Assembly (NCBI GenBank): GCA_025997655.1
Contig: BNUW01000021.1
Coordinates: forward strand, 1-23,198
DNA: 23,198 bases
Source of the DNA: Spirochaetia bacterium
Lineage (GTDB): Bacteria > Spirochaetota > Spirochaetia > Treponematales > Breznakiellaceae
Direction of reading: 5' to 3'
The notes under the pieces: model-generated
Told to the model about the DNA's origin: nothing
Databases searched by the model: none
What the model saw: the letters and a program-made list of their open reading frames with translations, nothing else
Part shown: in pieces, positions 1 through 6,313 of the stretch
Numbering within the stretch: the first letter of the stretch is position 1
How the letters are laid out: every line of letters starts with the position of its first letter
Made by a program: the position numbers and the translations under genes

Positions 1-1273
1 ATACTTCTTCCGACTGTTTTTCAAGCCACTTATGAAAACTTACTATTATTGGTGTGCATCTCCGGATCCGTTCTTCAAGGAACTCCTCCAATGATATGAT
101 ACGCTCTTTCACCTTTTCCTGCAAATCTTTTTCAACGGTGTACAGCCCCTTTATGTATGAGATAGCCTCTGCTGCGCCGCATGTTTTTTCAGTCCCTACT
201 GCCCCCGCCGCTTTCATTGCTTCAAAGAACTTTCTTCGGGCATGGGCAAAACAGCCGACATGAACAACATCCGGATATCCTATAAGAGCAGCATTATAGC
301 TACCCCATCCGTCCGTTTGTAGGTATCCCTTGAAACCCTCAAGAAAGGGAATCACATTTTCGCTCGCACGGGTTTCATTGTATTCATAGAAAAGCGCCGG
401 TTTGTCCGGCGGCCCGCCGCGGGCAAGCCACATATACGATTTGCAGGTATTGCTTCGGCCCGGTTCACGCATTACCTCCATCGGCGTTTCGTCCATCTGC
501 ATCACTTCGCCGCTTTTCACATGGACTTTTAGTTTTTCTATCAGGGGTTCCAGCCGTTTCCCTGTCTTCATCTGCCAATTACTCATGTCCTGCCGGGATA
601 TATTCACTCCGATTCGTTCAAAACCCGCTTCCTGACGATAATACGGCACATGATCGTCATATTTCTTCACAAATATATAACTTAACAATCCCGCCGTCGC
701 TATGCTTCCCGGCATGATGGTTTCCGGTACTTTCCCGGTCCGTACTGCTGGTTTGCCTTCGTCCCCGGACCCTTCGCAATGATGACACGCATATTTTTTT
801 ACATGATACTGCTCAACATATATCTGTTCCGGTATTATTACTAATCGTTCCGTTATGTCTTCGCCAATGCAGACCAAGGGATGCCCGCAGGCGCACTGTT
901 TGTCTTCTTCTGGTATATCTACCGGTATTGCTACGCGGGGGATTTTGGGGTCAATCGGTTTACGTCCCTTAGCGTTCCGAATGTGGGCTTTTACCGGTGT
1001 GCCCGCAGGCTCAGGTGGTGCTGATTTACTCTCCGGGATTTCTTCGTTCCCAAACAGAGACTGCTGCCCTTTCCCGATAAACCGTTCGCTTGCCCGGCCA
1101 AATTGCCGGAACAGAGCCAGCCGTAACCTTTCTTCAAGCCGCTGGTTTTCCGCTTCAAGTTCTTTCCGCTGTTTCGTATTTTCATCAAGGGCGTGTTTTA
1201 ATTCTTTATTTTCGTTTTCAATTCGAAGAATATAGTTTTTTATTTCATCGCCTATTGTGGCTGCCATTTCCAT
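1..1273 (-). CDS. tnpC: IS66 family transposase TnpC, C-terminus beyond the window
   Basis: This is the DDE transposase of the IS66 element. The frame is open from an ATG at 1273 (or the in-frame ATG at 1267) to the window edge, about 424 codons. The N-terminus is a Leu/Glu/Lys-rich coiled-coil segment followed by the family motif LALFRQFGRASER. A zinc-finger-like region follows (CACGHP, later CHHCEG). The catalytic domain shows the first Asp in MQMDETP and the second in LQTDGWGSY, then HVGCFAHARRKF, which is typical of IS66. The catalytic Glu and the C-terminal domain lie outside the window. It begins 53 nt after tnpB. No good ribosome binding site precedes it, and a perfect 14-bp inverted repeat encloses the start codons, so its translation may be restrained. 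Confidence 0.93.
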   Translation of the reverse strand, partial: MEMAATIGDEIKNYILRIENENKELKHALDENTKQRKELEAENQRLEERLRLALFRQFGRASERFIGKGQQSLFGNEEIPESKSAPPEPAGTPVKAHIRNAKGRKPIDPKIPRVAIPVDIPEEDKQCACGHPLVCIGEDITERLVIIPEQIYVEQYHVKKYACHHCEGSGDEGKPAVRTGKVPETIMPGSIATAGLLSYIFVKKYDDHVPYYRQEAGFERIGVNISRQDMSNWQMKTGKRLEPLIEKLKVHVKSGEVMQMDETPMEVMREPGRSNTCKSYMWLARGGPPDKPALFYEYNETRASENVIPFLEGFKGYLQTDGWGSYNAALIGYPDVVHVGCFAHARRKFFEAMKAAGAVGTEKTCGAAEAISYIKGLYTVEKDLQEKVKERIISLEEFLEERIRRCTPIIVSFHKWLEKQSEEV

Positions 1274-1300
1274 GACAGTTATTCTACCACAATAGGCGAT
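1247..1300 (-). repeat. Perfect 14-bp inverted repeat enclosing the tnpC start codon
   Basis: ATCGCCTATTGTGG at 1247-1260 is the exact reverse complement of CCACAATAGGCGAT at 1287-1300. The 26-nt loop holds both candidate ATG codons of tnpC (1265-1273). In the mRNA this would be a stable hairpin with the initiation site in its loop, reaching a few codons into the gene. The pairing stops exactly at 14 bp on both sides. Confidence 0.75.
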
Positions 1301-1326
1301 CCTTGTAAATACTTTTTTTACTTTTT

Positions 1327-1674
1327 TTAACTTGCCCGTTTATATTTCAACGCTTTATGCGCTTTGAAAAAATCGATCCCTCGCAACAGCATCTGTATTT
1401 CTTCGCCCGTTATCTCCAGGGCTTCCTCTGCCGTAGACGGCCAGGGAAACCGATCCTTCTCTAGCCGTTTCTGGCTCATCCAGAACCCGGTCTCGTCCCA
1501 CCACACCGCCTTTAGCAGTTTCCCGTTCCGGCTGCAAAACAGATACACGCTTCCGCTGAAGGGATCTTGCTCCATCTTTTCTTTCACCAGCAGGGTCAGC
1601 CCATTGACCGCTTTTCTCATGTCCGTGTGTCCGGGCCGGATGTAGATCTTTGCTCTGCTTAAATCTATGGTCAT
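1327..1674 (-). CDS. tnpB: IS66 family accessory protein TnpB
   Basis: This 115-residue protein matches the IS66 Orf2/TnpB family in size and sequence. It begins MTIDLSRAKIYIRPGHTDMR, followed by the family features VNGLTLLV, the stretch around VYLFCSRNGKLLKAVWWDETGFW, and a C-terminal GIDFFKAHKALKYKRAS. Its ATG overlaps the tnpA stop codon by four bases (ATGA), so the two are probably translationally coupled. The frame is open further upstream, but the family start and the coupling place the start at 1674. TnpB is needed for efficient IS66 transposition in studied elements; its biochemical role is not clear. Confidence 0.93.
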   Translation of the reverse strand: MTIDLSRAKIYIRPGHTDMRKAVNGLTLLVKEKMEQDPFSGSVYLFCSRNGKLLKAVWWDETGFWMSQKRLEKDRFPWPSTAEEALEITGEEIQMLLRGIDFFKAHKALKYKRAS

Positions 1675-1967
1675 AGTTGCCACCCCAGACTTTGGATAAC
1701 CGCACGTAAATCCTGCCGGTTGATGGCTACCGGGATGTGAACCTTGATGTCCCCTTTTTCTATGAGGATTTCCGGCACGCATCCCATGGGAACGGGCATG
1801 GGGGGCTTTATTTCCACAAAATCCTGGGGTCCCTCGGCTTCTCTCACCCAGTTCTTTAAGGTTGCCGGGTTTAGGCCGTTCCGTTTTGCGTAGGTGTACC
1901 GGCCGCTTCCGCTTTCCTTCCAGTCCTCCACCCACATCCGCTTCTCGTCTTCGCTGTAACGCTTCAT
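1671..1967 (-). CDS. tnpA: IS66 family protein TnpA (helix-turn-helix)
   Basis: This 98-residue protein is the first gene of the element. It opens with MKRYSEDEKRMWVEDWKESG and has the Orf1 helix-turn-helix pattern ending in GLNPATLKNWVREAEG, consistent with DNA binding. The C-terminal half (IEKGDIKVHIPVAINRQDLR) resembles the conserved tail of IS66 TnpA. The ATG at 1967 is preceded by a good Shine-Dalgarno (GGAGG, 5 nt spacing); the frame is open further upstream but without such a site. The stop codon overlaps the tnpB start. Confidence 0.9.
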   Translation of the reverse strand: MKRYSEDEKRMWVEDWKESGSGRYTYAKRNGLNPATLKNWVREAEGPQDFVEIKPPMPVPMGCVPEILIEKGDIKVHIPVAINRQDLRAVIQSLGWQL

Positions 1968-2048
1968 TTTCGCCTCCGAAATATTTGATTCCCGGAAGTT
2001 TAGGGCTGTGACTGTTTTTTTATAAGGTGGGTCGCTTTTGACGTTTAC

Positions 2049-2514
2049 TTTAAATTTCATGGGGTTTTTGGTTTGAAACCGGCCCCGGTACACAATGGCA
2101 AAAGGGGGTAATCCGGGACCATGACATCACCTAATTCCTTGTACTGTAATAAATTACCCCCCCCACCCCCACCGATAGGTTTACTAGGATATAGCCGTTC
2201 CCCGTTTTTAGACCTATTTTCCCCTGAAAAAAATGAAACGTCCCGGTATAACGCGCCGCAGAGCCATCGGACCTCCGGTCCGCTGCCACCGGGGCGTTTT
2301 CCTTTTATAAACCTGACGTGGTGTCAAGCACCTTCAATAATGACTAAAGGTGATTTGACAGATGGCGTCGTGAAAGCGGGCTTTTCTGCGGAGGTGTTGC
2401 GTTCAGCGTCCCCGCTTGAAGTACTATACAGCGCTGAGACTGTGTTTCCACACAAAGACAGGGCGTATACAAGGAGTTCCGGTATGGAGCTCCAGAATAA
2501 TTAGGAGGTAGTTT
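2049..2514. other. Non-coding stretch between the IS element and the lipoprotein gene
   Basis: No convincing gene is seen here. One plus-strand frame is open (2121-2504), but its product is low-complexity with proline runs and no ribosome binding site. The stretch holds a C-rich run at about 2157-2173 and a strong terminator-like hairpin (2236-2306) that follows no intact gene. The likely reading is that the IS element removed or separated the gene this terminator once served. Confidence 0.5.
2236..2306 (+). terminator. Orphan rho-independent terminator with a nested hairpin
   Basis: The outer stem pairs 2236-2247 (core CCCGGT) with 2288-2299 (core ACCGGG), about 12 bp including one G-U pair, and is followed by TTTTCCTTTT. 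Inside it sits a second perfect hairpin, CGGACC-TCC-GGTCCG (2268-2282). The architecture resembles the terminator after the lipoprotein gene at 3033-3076. Confidence 0.6.
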
Positions 2515-2964
2515 ATGAAAACTACAAAAAGCAAAGTTTTTCTCTTTGGCATGGTCATCGTGGTGATGGCCGTAGGATTGGCGTTTGTCGGTTGCAAGAA
2601 AGTATTCGAAGGTGATGAGCCCGGGTACCTTTCCGGTGAGGAAGTTACGAAAAAGCTAACCGTTACGCTCTCGAAAAAGAAATGGGAAGTCAAGTGGGGT
2701 GACAAATCGGCCGACGGTAGTATAAATAAATATGAAAAAGAAGGTAACGATAAAGGTTACTGGTGGACTGACAATGGTACTGGGTCTGCCATTGTTAACA
2801 AAAACAAGACACTTGACTATTTCAGCCATACCTCCAAAGATGGTACTTGGTGGGTAACTTCGTATGGTGGTAATTTGAAGAAAAAATCTGTTGAGGGTGA
2901 CGAAAATGTCATTAGTTTGGATGACGTTGAACTTATCATTCTTGACGACGAAGACGAAGAATAG
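2515..2964 (+). CDS. Putative lipoprotein, Treponema-type
   Basis: A 149-residue secreted lipoprotein of unknown function. Residues 1-26 form a lipoprotein signal: basic MKTTKSK, a long hydrophobic core and the lipobox AFVGC, with Cys27 as the lipidated residue. The mature part is Lys/Gly/Trp-rich (for example KKWEVKWGDKSADG, GYWWTDNGTG, DGTWWVTSYGG), probably a small beta-rich domain, and ends in an acidic tail (LDDEDEE). The start is supported by AGGAGG 7 nt upstream. It is a single-gene unit closed by a terminator at 3033-3076. No enzyme motif is seen, and the family is not recognised beyond the general lipoprotein type. Confidence 0.8.
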   Translation: MKTTKSKVFLFGMVIVVMAVGLAFVGCKKVFEGDEPGYLSGEEVTKKLTVTLSKKKWEVKWGDKSADGSINKYEKEGNDKGYWWTDNGTGSAIVNKNKTLDYFSHTSKDGTWWVTSYGGNLKKKSVEGDENVISLDDVELIILDDEDEE

Positions 2965-3002
2965 CTGAATAGCTAAACGGTTCAAAAGCGGCTTACACCC
3001 TT

Positions 3003-3076
3003 GGGCATCTGTGCCCGGCGGTGCAAACACCGACCCGGTTTAGAGGACCATCGTCCAATAGACCGGGTTTTATTTT
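3003..3076 (+). terminator. Three tandem hairpins ending in a U-tract, downstream of the lipoprotein gene
   Basis: Three hairpins follow one another: GGGCATCTGTGCCC, CGGTG-CAAA-CACCG (3019-3032), and the terminator proper, ACCCGGT (3033-3039) with ACCGGGT (3062-3068), which carries an inner GGAC-CATC-GTCC. The last stem runs into TTTTATTTT (3068-3076). This is a rho-independent terminator, and the two preceding hairpins make the 3' end unusually structured. Confidence 0.7.
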
Positions 3077-3083
3077 GGGTTGA

Positions 3084-3527
3084 ATGATGGATATACCTAC
3101 TGAAAATACTTTTAAAATTTTAGAGGAAAGGAAGAAATTTCTTTTAAATAAAAATAAAAGCAATGATTATATTAAGGCAGAAATAAGTGCATTAGACAGA
3201 GTATTAAATTTTTCAAAATACATTATAAATAATTTTCCTGATGACATGATAAAGGATATGGCAGGAAAAAATGAAAATGCCGAAAAAAATATTGAAAAAG
3301 AATCGTTAGAAGAATATGAAACACTCTATTCATATGAGAAAAAAATAACTGAGAATAAAACATTAGAAATATCATATATAAAAAATACTTATGGAAAATA
3401 TATAATCTTAAAATTAAATAAATTCAGCAGAGCACAATATAAATGGTTTTCTCAAGGAAACATACAATTAAATCAGAAAACACTGGAAGAGATATTAAAT
3501 AATTATACTAAAATAAAAGATATATGA
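3084..3527 (+). CDS. AT-rich hypothetical protein
   Basis: A 147-residue, Lys/Glu/Asn/Ile-rich protein with no signal peptide or membrane segment, probably helical and cytosolic. Residues 1-60 look like an amphipathic helix or coiled coil (KILEERKKFLLNKNKSNDYI); the second half has beta-like stretches (ISYIKNTYGKYIILKLNKFS). No family is recognised. Codon use is extremely AT-rich, in sharp contrast to GC-rich neighbours, which suggests recent acquisition. The start is uncertain: ATG occurs at both 3084 and 3087, and only a weak GGGTTG lies upstream. It begins directly after the lipoprotein terminator, so it would need its own promoter. It is called a gene because of its length and sensible composition. 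Confidence 0.55.
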   Translation: MMDIPTENTFKILEERKKFLLNKNKSNDYIKAEISALDRVLNFSKYIINNFPDDMIKDMAGKNENAEKNIEKESLEEYETLYSYEKKITENKTLEISYIKNTYGKYIILKLNKFSRAQYKWFSQGNIQLNQKTLEEILNNYTKIKDI

Positions 3528-3601
3528 AAGCAAAAACAACTGCACCGCAGTAGCGGCTTGGCCGTATAGCTTTAACGTTCAGCGATATAGTGATGGCGCA
3601 G

Positions 3602-3738
3602 CGGGAGGAGAGGGGCGTGACGGGCCGAATGCATTTGGGTTTCCCCGCGTAGGGAGACCTATTTGGGCCCCTTGGGGCCGGGCTCCCGGAGTGGATTCCC
3701 CCAACAGCATGAGCGCCCGGCATGCCCCTCTCCTCCCG
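3602..3738. other. Strongly folded 137-bp intergenic element
   Basis: CGGGAGGAGAGGGGC (3602-3616) and GCCCCTCTCCTCCCG (3724-3738) form a perfect 15-bp inverted repeat. Between them lie further potential stems: GGTTTCCC with GGGAGACC around a CGCGTA loop (one G-U), GGCCCC-TT-GGGGCC, and CCGGGC with GCCCGG. It therefore folds as a multi-branched structure. It lies between the ends of two convergent genes, 17 nt after the butyrate kinase stop. No protein-coding content is apparent. It could be a structured RNA, a miniature inverted-repeat element or an elaborate terminator; no known RNA family is recognised. Confidence 0.55.
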
Positions 3739-3754
3739 GCTTTGTCAGCACGAA

Positions 3755-5182
3755 TCAATGGTACTGCGCGGCCTCTTCTGTTCCGCCGAGAACCCTGCGG
3801 ACACCGCTTACCAGGGCAAGCATTTCGTCCTCCCCGGGAAACACATGAACCGGGGCGAGCTTGTCCACGCGCTGTTTGATCGCACCGGTAAAGCGGGTTG
3901 AATAGGCAAGGCCGCCGGTGAGGATGATCGCGTCCACAAGCCCTTCAAGTACGGCAGCCATCGCTCCGATTTCTTTGGAAACCTGATAGGCCATGGAATC
4001 CAGCGCCAGGGCGGCAAACTCATCGCCATCGTTGATCATCTTCTGGATATCCCGCAGGTCGGCGGTTCCAAGATACGCCTTCATGCCGCCCTTGCCGGAA
4101 ATTTTTTCGATCATTTCCGCTTCGGTATATTCACCGGAAAAACACATATTGATAAGCGGAATAGCCGGAATCGAGCCGGTCCGCTCCGGGGTAAACGGCC
4201 CTTCGCCGGAAAGAGCGTCGTTGACGTCGATAACCCTGCCGTAGCGGTGCGCGCCGACCGTAATTCCACCGCCGAGGTGGGCCACAATAAAGCGGGTGTT
4301 TTCGTACTGCATACCGAGTTCCGCCGCAAGCCGGCGCGCGATGGCTTTCTGGTTGAGGGCGTGGAATACGCTGGAACGCTCAACGCCGGGCATGCCGGTA
4401 AGTTTGGCATTACGGTCCATTTCATCAACAACCACCGGATCCACAACATAGGCCGGAATCGAAAGCGGCCCGGCAATTTCCGCCGCGATAATCGCCCCCA
4501 ACGCGGAAGCGTGAATCGCCGCCGTGGCCGAGTGGAGATCCGTCAACATTTTCCGGTTGATAAGATACGTGCCGCTTTCGATAGGTTTTAAAAGCCCGCC
4601 CCGTCCCGCGACCGCGTCAAGGGAAGCATAGTCCAGGCCCGCTTCCTCAAGGCTTTTCATGATGCAGTCCCGCCTGAATTCCTTTTGATCCAGAACGGAG
4701 GCGCAGCGGGCAAGAGAAGCCGCGTCGTGCCGGATCGTTTTTTTCAGGATGCATTTTTCGTTGTCGTAAAGGCCGAATTTAGTTGAAGTAGAACCCGGAT
4801 TGATCGCGAGTATACGCAACGCGCCCGCTGTTTTCGGCGGAATTGTTACCGCAGCTTCGGAAAAAGGCGCCTGTTCCGGCGAATCCTGGGGGCGGCGGCG
4901 GAGGATTTTCCGGCCGTTCCGGATCATGGCGACGCTCAGCACGCAGTCCAGGTTGAGGATTCTGTCCATCACCTGGGCAAGTTTGGTATGGGTTCCCTCA
5001 ATGTCTATTTCCATGGTAGACGTACCCGCGCCGCCGGTTTTGTCCAGAGGCTTTTCGTCCTCGTCCACGATAAGGCGCTTGATATTCCAGCCTTCGTGGC
5101 GTATATGGCCGGCGACCCTGCCCAGTACGCCGGGCTTGTTCAGTACGGACAATTCTACCCGTTCTGTCTTTTTTGACTGCAT
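3755..5182 (-). CDS. ACT domain-butyrate kinase fusion protein
   Basis: The C-terminal region (about 122-475, 354 residues, a normal butyrate kinase length) is an acetokinase-family carboxylate kinase that interconverts acyl-phosphate plus ADP and carboxylate plus ATP. It shows INPGSTSTKFGLYD, VAHLGGGITVGAH, LSGEGPFTPERTGSIP and ILTGGLAYS. The specific subfamily is butyrate/branched-chain fatty acid kinase. Residues 9-87 are an extra N-terminal ACT domain resembling the acetolactate synthase small subunit (LSVLNKPGVLGRVAGHIRHE, then STMEIDIEGTHTKLAQVMDR). A basic, Pro-rich linker (88-121) joins the two. The fusion is one continuous frame. No phosphotransbutyrylase gene adjoins it. The start lacks a Shine-Dalgarno, but a TATACT hexamer ends 5 nt before the ATG. 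Substrate and effector are inferred, not shown. Confidence 0.88.
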   Translation of the reverse strand: MQSKKTERVELSVLNKPGVLGRVAGHIRHEGWNIKRLIVDEDEKPLDKTGGAGTSTMEIDIEGTHTKLAQVMDRILNLDCVLSVAMIRNGRKILRRRPQDSPEQAPFSEAAVTIPPKTAGALRILAINPGSTSTKFGLYDNEKCILKKTIRHDAASLARCASVLDQKEFRRDCIMKSLEEAGLDYASLDAVAGRGGLLKPIESGTYLINRKMLTDLHSATAAIHASALGAIIAAEIAGPLSIPAYVVDPVVVDEMDRNAKLTGMPGVERSSVFHALNQKAIARRLAAELGMQYENTRFIVAHLGGGITVGAHRYGRVIDVNDALSGEGPFTPERTGSIPAIPLINMCFSGEYTEAEMIEKISGKGGMKAYLGTADLRDIQKMINDGDEFAALALDSMAYQVSKEIGAMAAVLEGLVDAIILTGGLAYSTRFTGAIKQRVDKLAPVHVFPGEDEMLALVSGVRRVLGGTEEAAQYH

Positions 5183-5187
5183 AGGCC

Positions 5188-5216
5188 AGTATATAAGAAT
5201 CCCGCTCCCCGTACAA
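5188..5216 (-). promoter_or_regulatory. Promoter of the ACT-butyrate kinase gene
   Basis: On the minus strand TTGTAC (5211-5216), a 17-nt spacer and TATACT (5188-5193) precede the gene. Only 5 nt (GGCCT) separate the -10 hexamer from the ATG, so transcription would start at or just within the start codon. Confidence 0.5.
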
Positions 5217-5314
5217 TATCATCCCATCGCAAAAAAAACTTTACCACCCTCTGTTGAAAATCAGTGATACTGTCACCTGTATAAACCAATAGAAATGTCA
5301 CATTGGGTATAATG

Positions 5315-5369
5315 AAAACCGTTTGCGGTTTTTCTTCGCTGGACTATGCGGCAGGACGGTAAAACCGTC
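5315..5369. other. Hairpin-rich intergenic segment
   Basis: The gap 5183-5456 holds no gene. It contains AAAACCG-TTTG-CGGTTTT (5315-5332), GACGGT-AAA-ACCGTC (5355-5369), and a weaker stem around CTAACCAA/TTTGGTAG. The first is followed by TCTTC on the plus strand and could act as a weak terminator. Its position, upstream of buk and downstream of the OmpA-like gene on the same strand, fits termination of the latter. Confidence 0.35.
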
Positions 5370-5456
5370 GAAGCCGAACCCGGGTACGTCAAAGCCTACT
5401 AATACTAACCAATAATTTGGTAGTTAAAAAAGTAAATGCAGGAGCCCTGCGCCGCA

Positions 5457-6194
5457 TCATGGCAGCGGCTCGCCCCCATTCAGTATGGTAATTTCCACCC
5501 GGTTGTTCAGGCTGCGGCCTGTATTGGTGTCGTTGCTGACCAGGGGGTGGGTGCAGCCCCAGGTCCGGAAGAACAGGCGGTTTTCGTTTATGCCCCGGCT
5601 TTTCAGGGCTTCCACCAGGCCTTGGGCCCGCCGGAAGGACAGGTCCATGTCCCCGGCGAAGCTGCCGGTGGGGGCGGTATGTCCATCCACCAGGATCAGC
5701 GCGTTCTGTGGGAGACGCTTGAGCATGGCGGCCAGGGTGTCCAGGCGGTAGTATTCCGTGGGCAGGAACTGGTCCTGACCGGCTGCAAAATGGATAACAC
5801 GCTCCATATCCCCGGGTGGTGACGGGGCAAGGCTGGCCCAACTGGAAATTGGGGGCTGCCTCCCCCTTGCCACGGGCAGCGGATTGTATAATTCAGGGTT
5901 AGAGGTGTCGGAAAATAGCGATGGCAATTCCCGTTCCCTCTCCGGGATGACATTAAGGGACGGCATGTCGGCAGCAGCGGCAGGGCGGGATGACGCGCGA
6001 TTTAACGGCGGAGCGGCGGCGGCAGGACGCGGCGGTGGTGTACCGTCAGCGGCGGTACCGGGGCGGCTGGCTCTGAACACTTCGGCGCCGGCAGTGGCAT
6101 AGCTCTGCGATTCCTGCGATGGCTGGTCGGCGGCGGCAGCAAGGACAGGAAGGGCAAGTAGGGCTACTAAGAGATAAGCGAAGAATAATCGCAT
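5457..6194 (-). CDS. OmpA-like cell-envelope protein
   Basis: A 245-residue exported protein. Residues 1-22 are a signal peptide (MRLFFAYLLVALLALPVLAA). Next is a long low-complexity Ala/Pro/Arg segment, probably a flexible spacer. The C-terminal ~110 residues form an OmpA/MotB-type peptidoglycan-binding domain: IHFAAGQDQFLPTEYYRLD, LILVDGHTAPTGS, LSFRRAQGLVEALKSRGI, and a terminal SLNNRVEITIL matching the conserved NRRVEI region. It probably sits in the periplasm and anchors to murein. The ATG at 6194 has GGAAG at suitable spacing; a GTG one codon upstream is the alternative. It is divergent from the gene at 6314. Confidence 0.85.
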   Translation of the reverse strand: MRLFFAYLLVALLALPVLAAAADQPSQESQSYATAGAEVFRASRPGTAADGTPPPRPAAAAPPLNRASSRPAAAADMPSLNVIPERERELPSLFSDTSNPELYNPLPVARGRQPPISSWASLAPSPPGDMERVIHFAAGQDQFLPTEYYRLDTLAAMLKRLPQNALILVDGHTAPTGSFAGDMDLSFRRAQGLVEALKSRGINENRLFFRTWGCTHPLVSNDTNTGRSLNNRVEITILNGGEPLP

Positions 6195-6246
6195 CACTTT
6201 CTTCCTTCTTCTATTTCCTATTTATATCGGAATATTTTCAGGATAA

Positions 6247-6275
6247 TTGACATATTTATAGAAATCATATATAAA
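6247..6275 (+). promoter_or_regulatory. Sigma-70-type promoter for the gene at 6314
   Basis: TTGACA (6247-6252), a 17-nt spacer and TATAAA (6270-6275): a near-consensus promoter in an AT-rich divergent intergenic region. Transcription would start near 6282, giving a leader of about 30 nt with a GGAG ribosome binding site. Confidence 0.75.
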
Positions 6276-6313
6276 TTACATCGTACTACTAGGAATTGTT
6301 TTGGAGTAAGGGC

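Larger units (their letters stand above)
1..2048 (-). mobile_element. IS66-family insertion sequence, cut by the left edge of the window
   Basis: Three consecutive minus-strand genes in the order tnpA, tnpB, tnpC define an IS66-type element. All three frames are open over the part visible, so the copy may be functional. The far (tnpC-side) end is outside the window. The near end is not certain: the minus strand beginning at 2048 reads GTAAACGTCAAAAGCG, which starts with the GTAA expected of IS66 ends and lies about 80 bp before tnpA; a second GTAA starts at 2157. If 2048 is the end, the expected 8-bp target duplication would be TTTAAATT (2049-2056, plus strand), to be sought beyond position 1. 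Confidence 0.85.

Noticed and set aside
2121..2504. A 127-codon plus-strand frame after the IS element
   Set aside because: It has proline runs from a C-tract, no ribosome binding site, and it runs through a strong terminator hairpin.
2964..3640. Integron gene cassette: AT-rich small gene with attC-like hairpins on either side (GCTAAAC...GTTTAG, and AACGTT near 3573)
   Set aside because: No pair of core sites fits RYYYAAC and GTTRRRY in the right order and spacing, and no integrase is in the window.
3508..3723. A 71-codon minus-strand frame over the folded element
   Set aside because: Its sequence follows from the inverted repeats; composition is arbitrary and no start signal is present.
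5315..5400. tRNA or known riboswitch in the gap between the ACT-butyrate kinase and OmpA-like genes
   Set aside because: Only short separate hairpins are seen; no cloverleaf, CCA-type end or recognised aptamer core.
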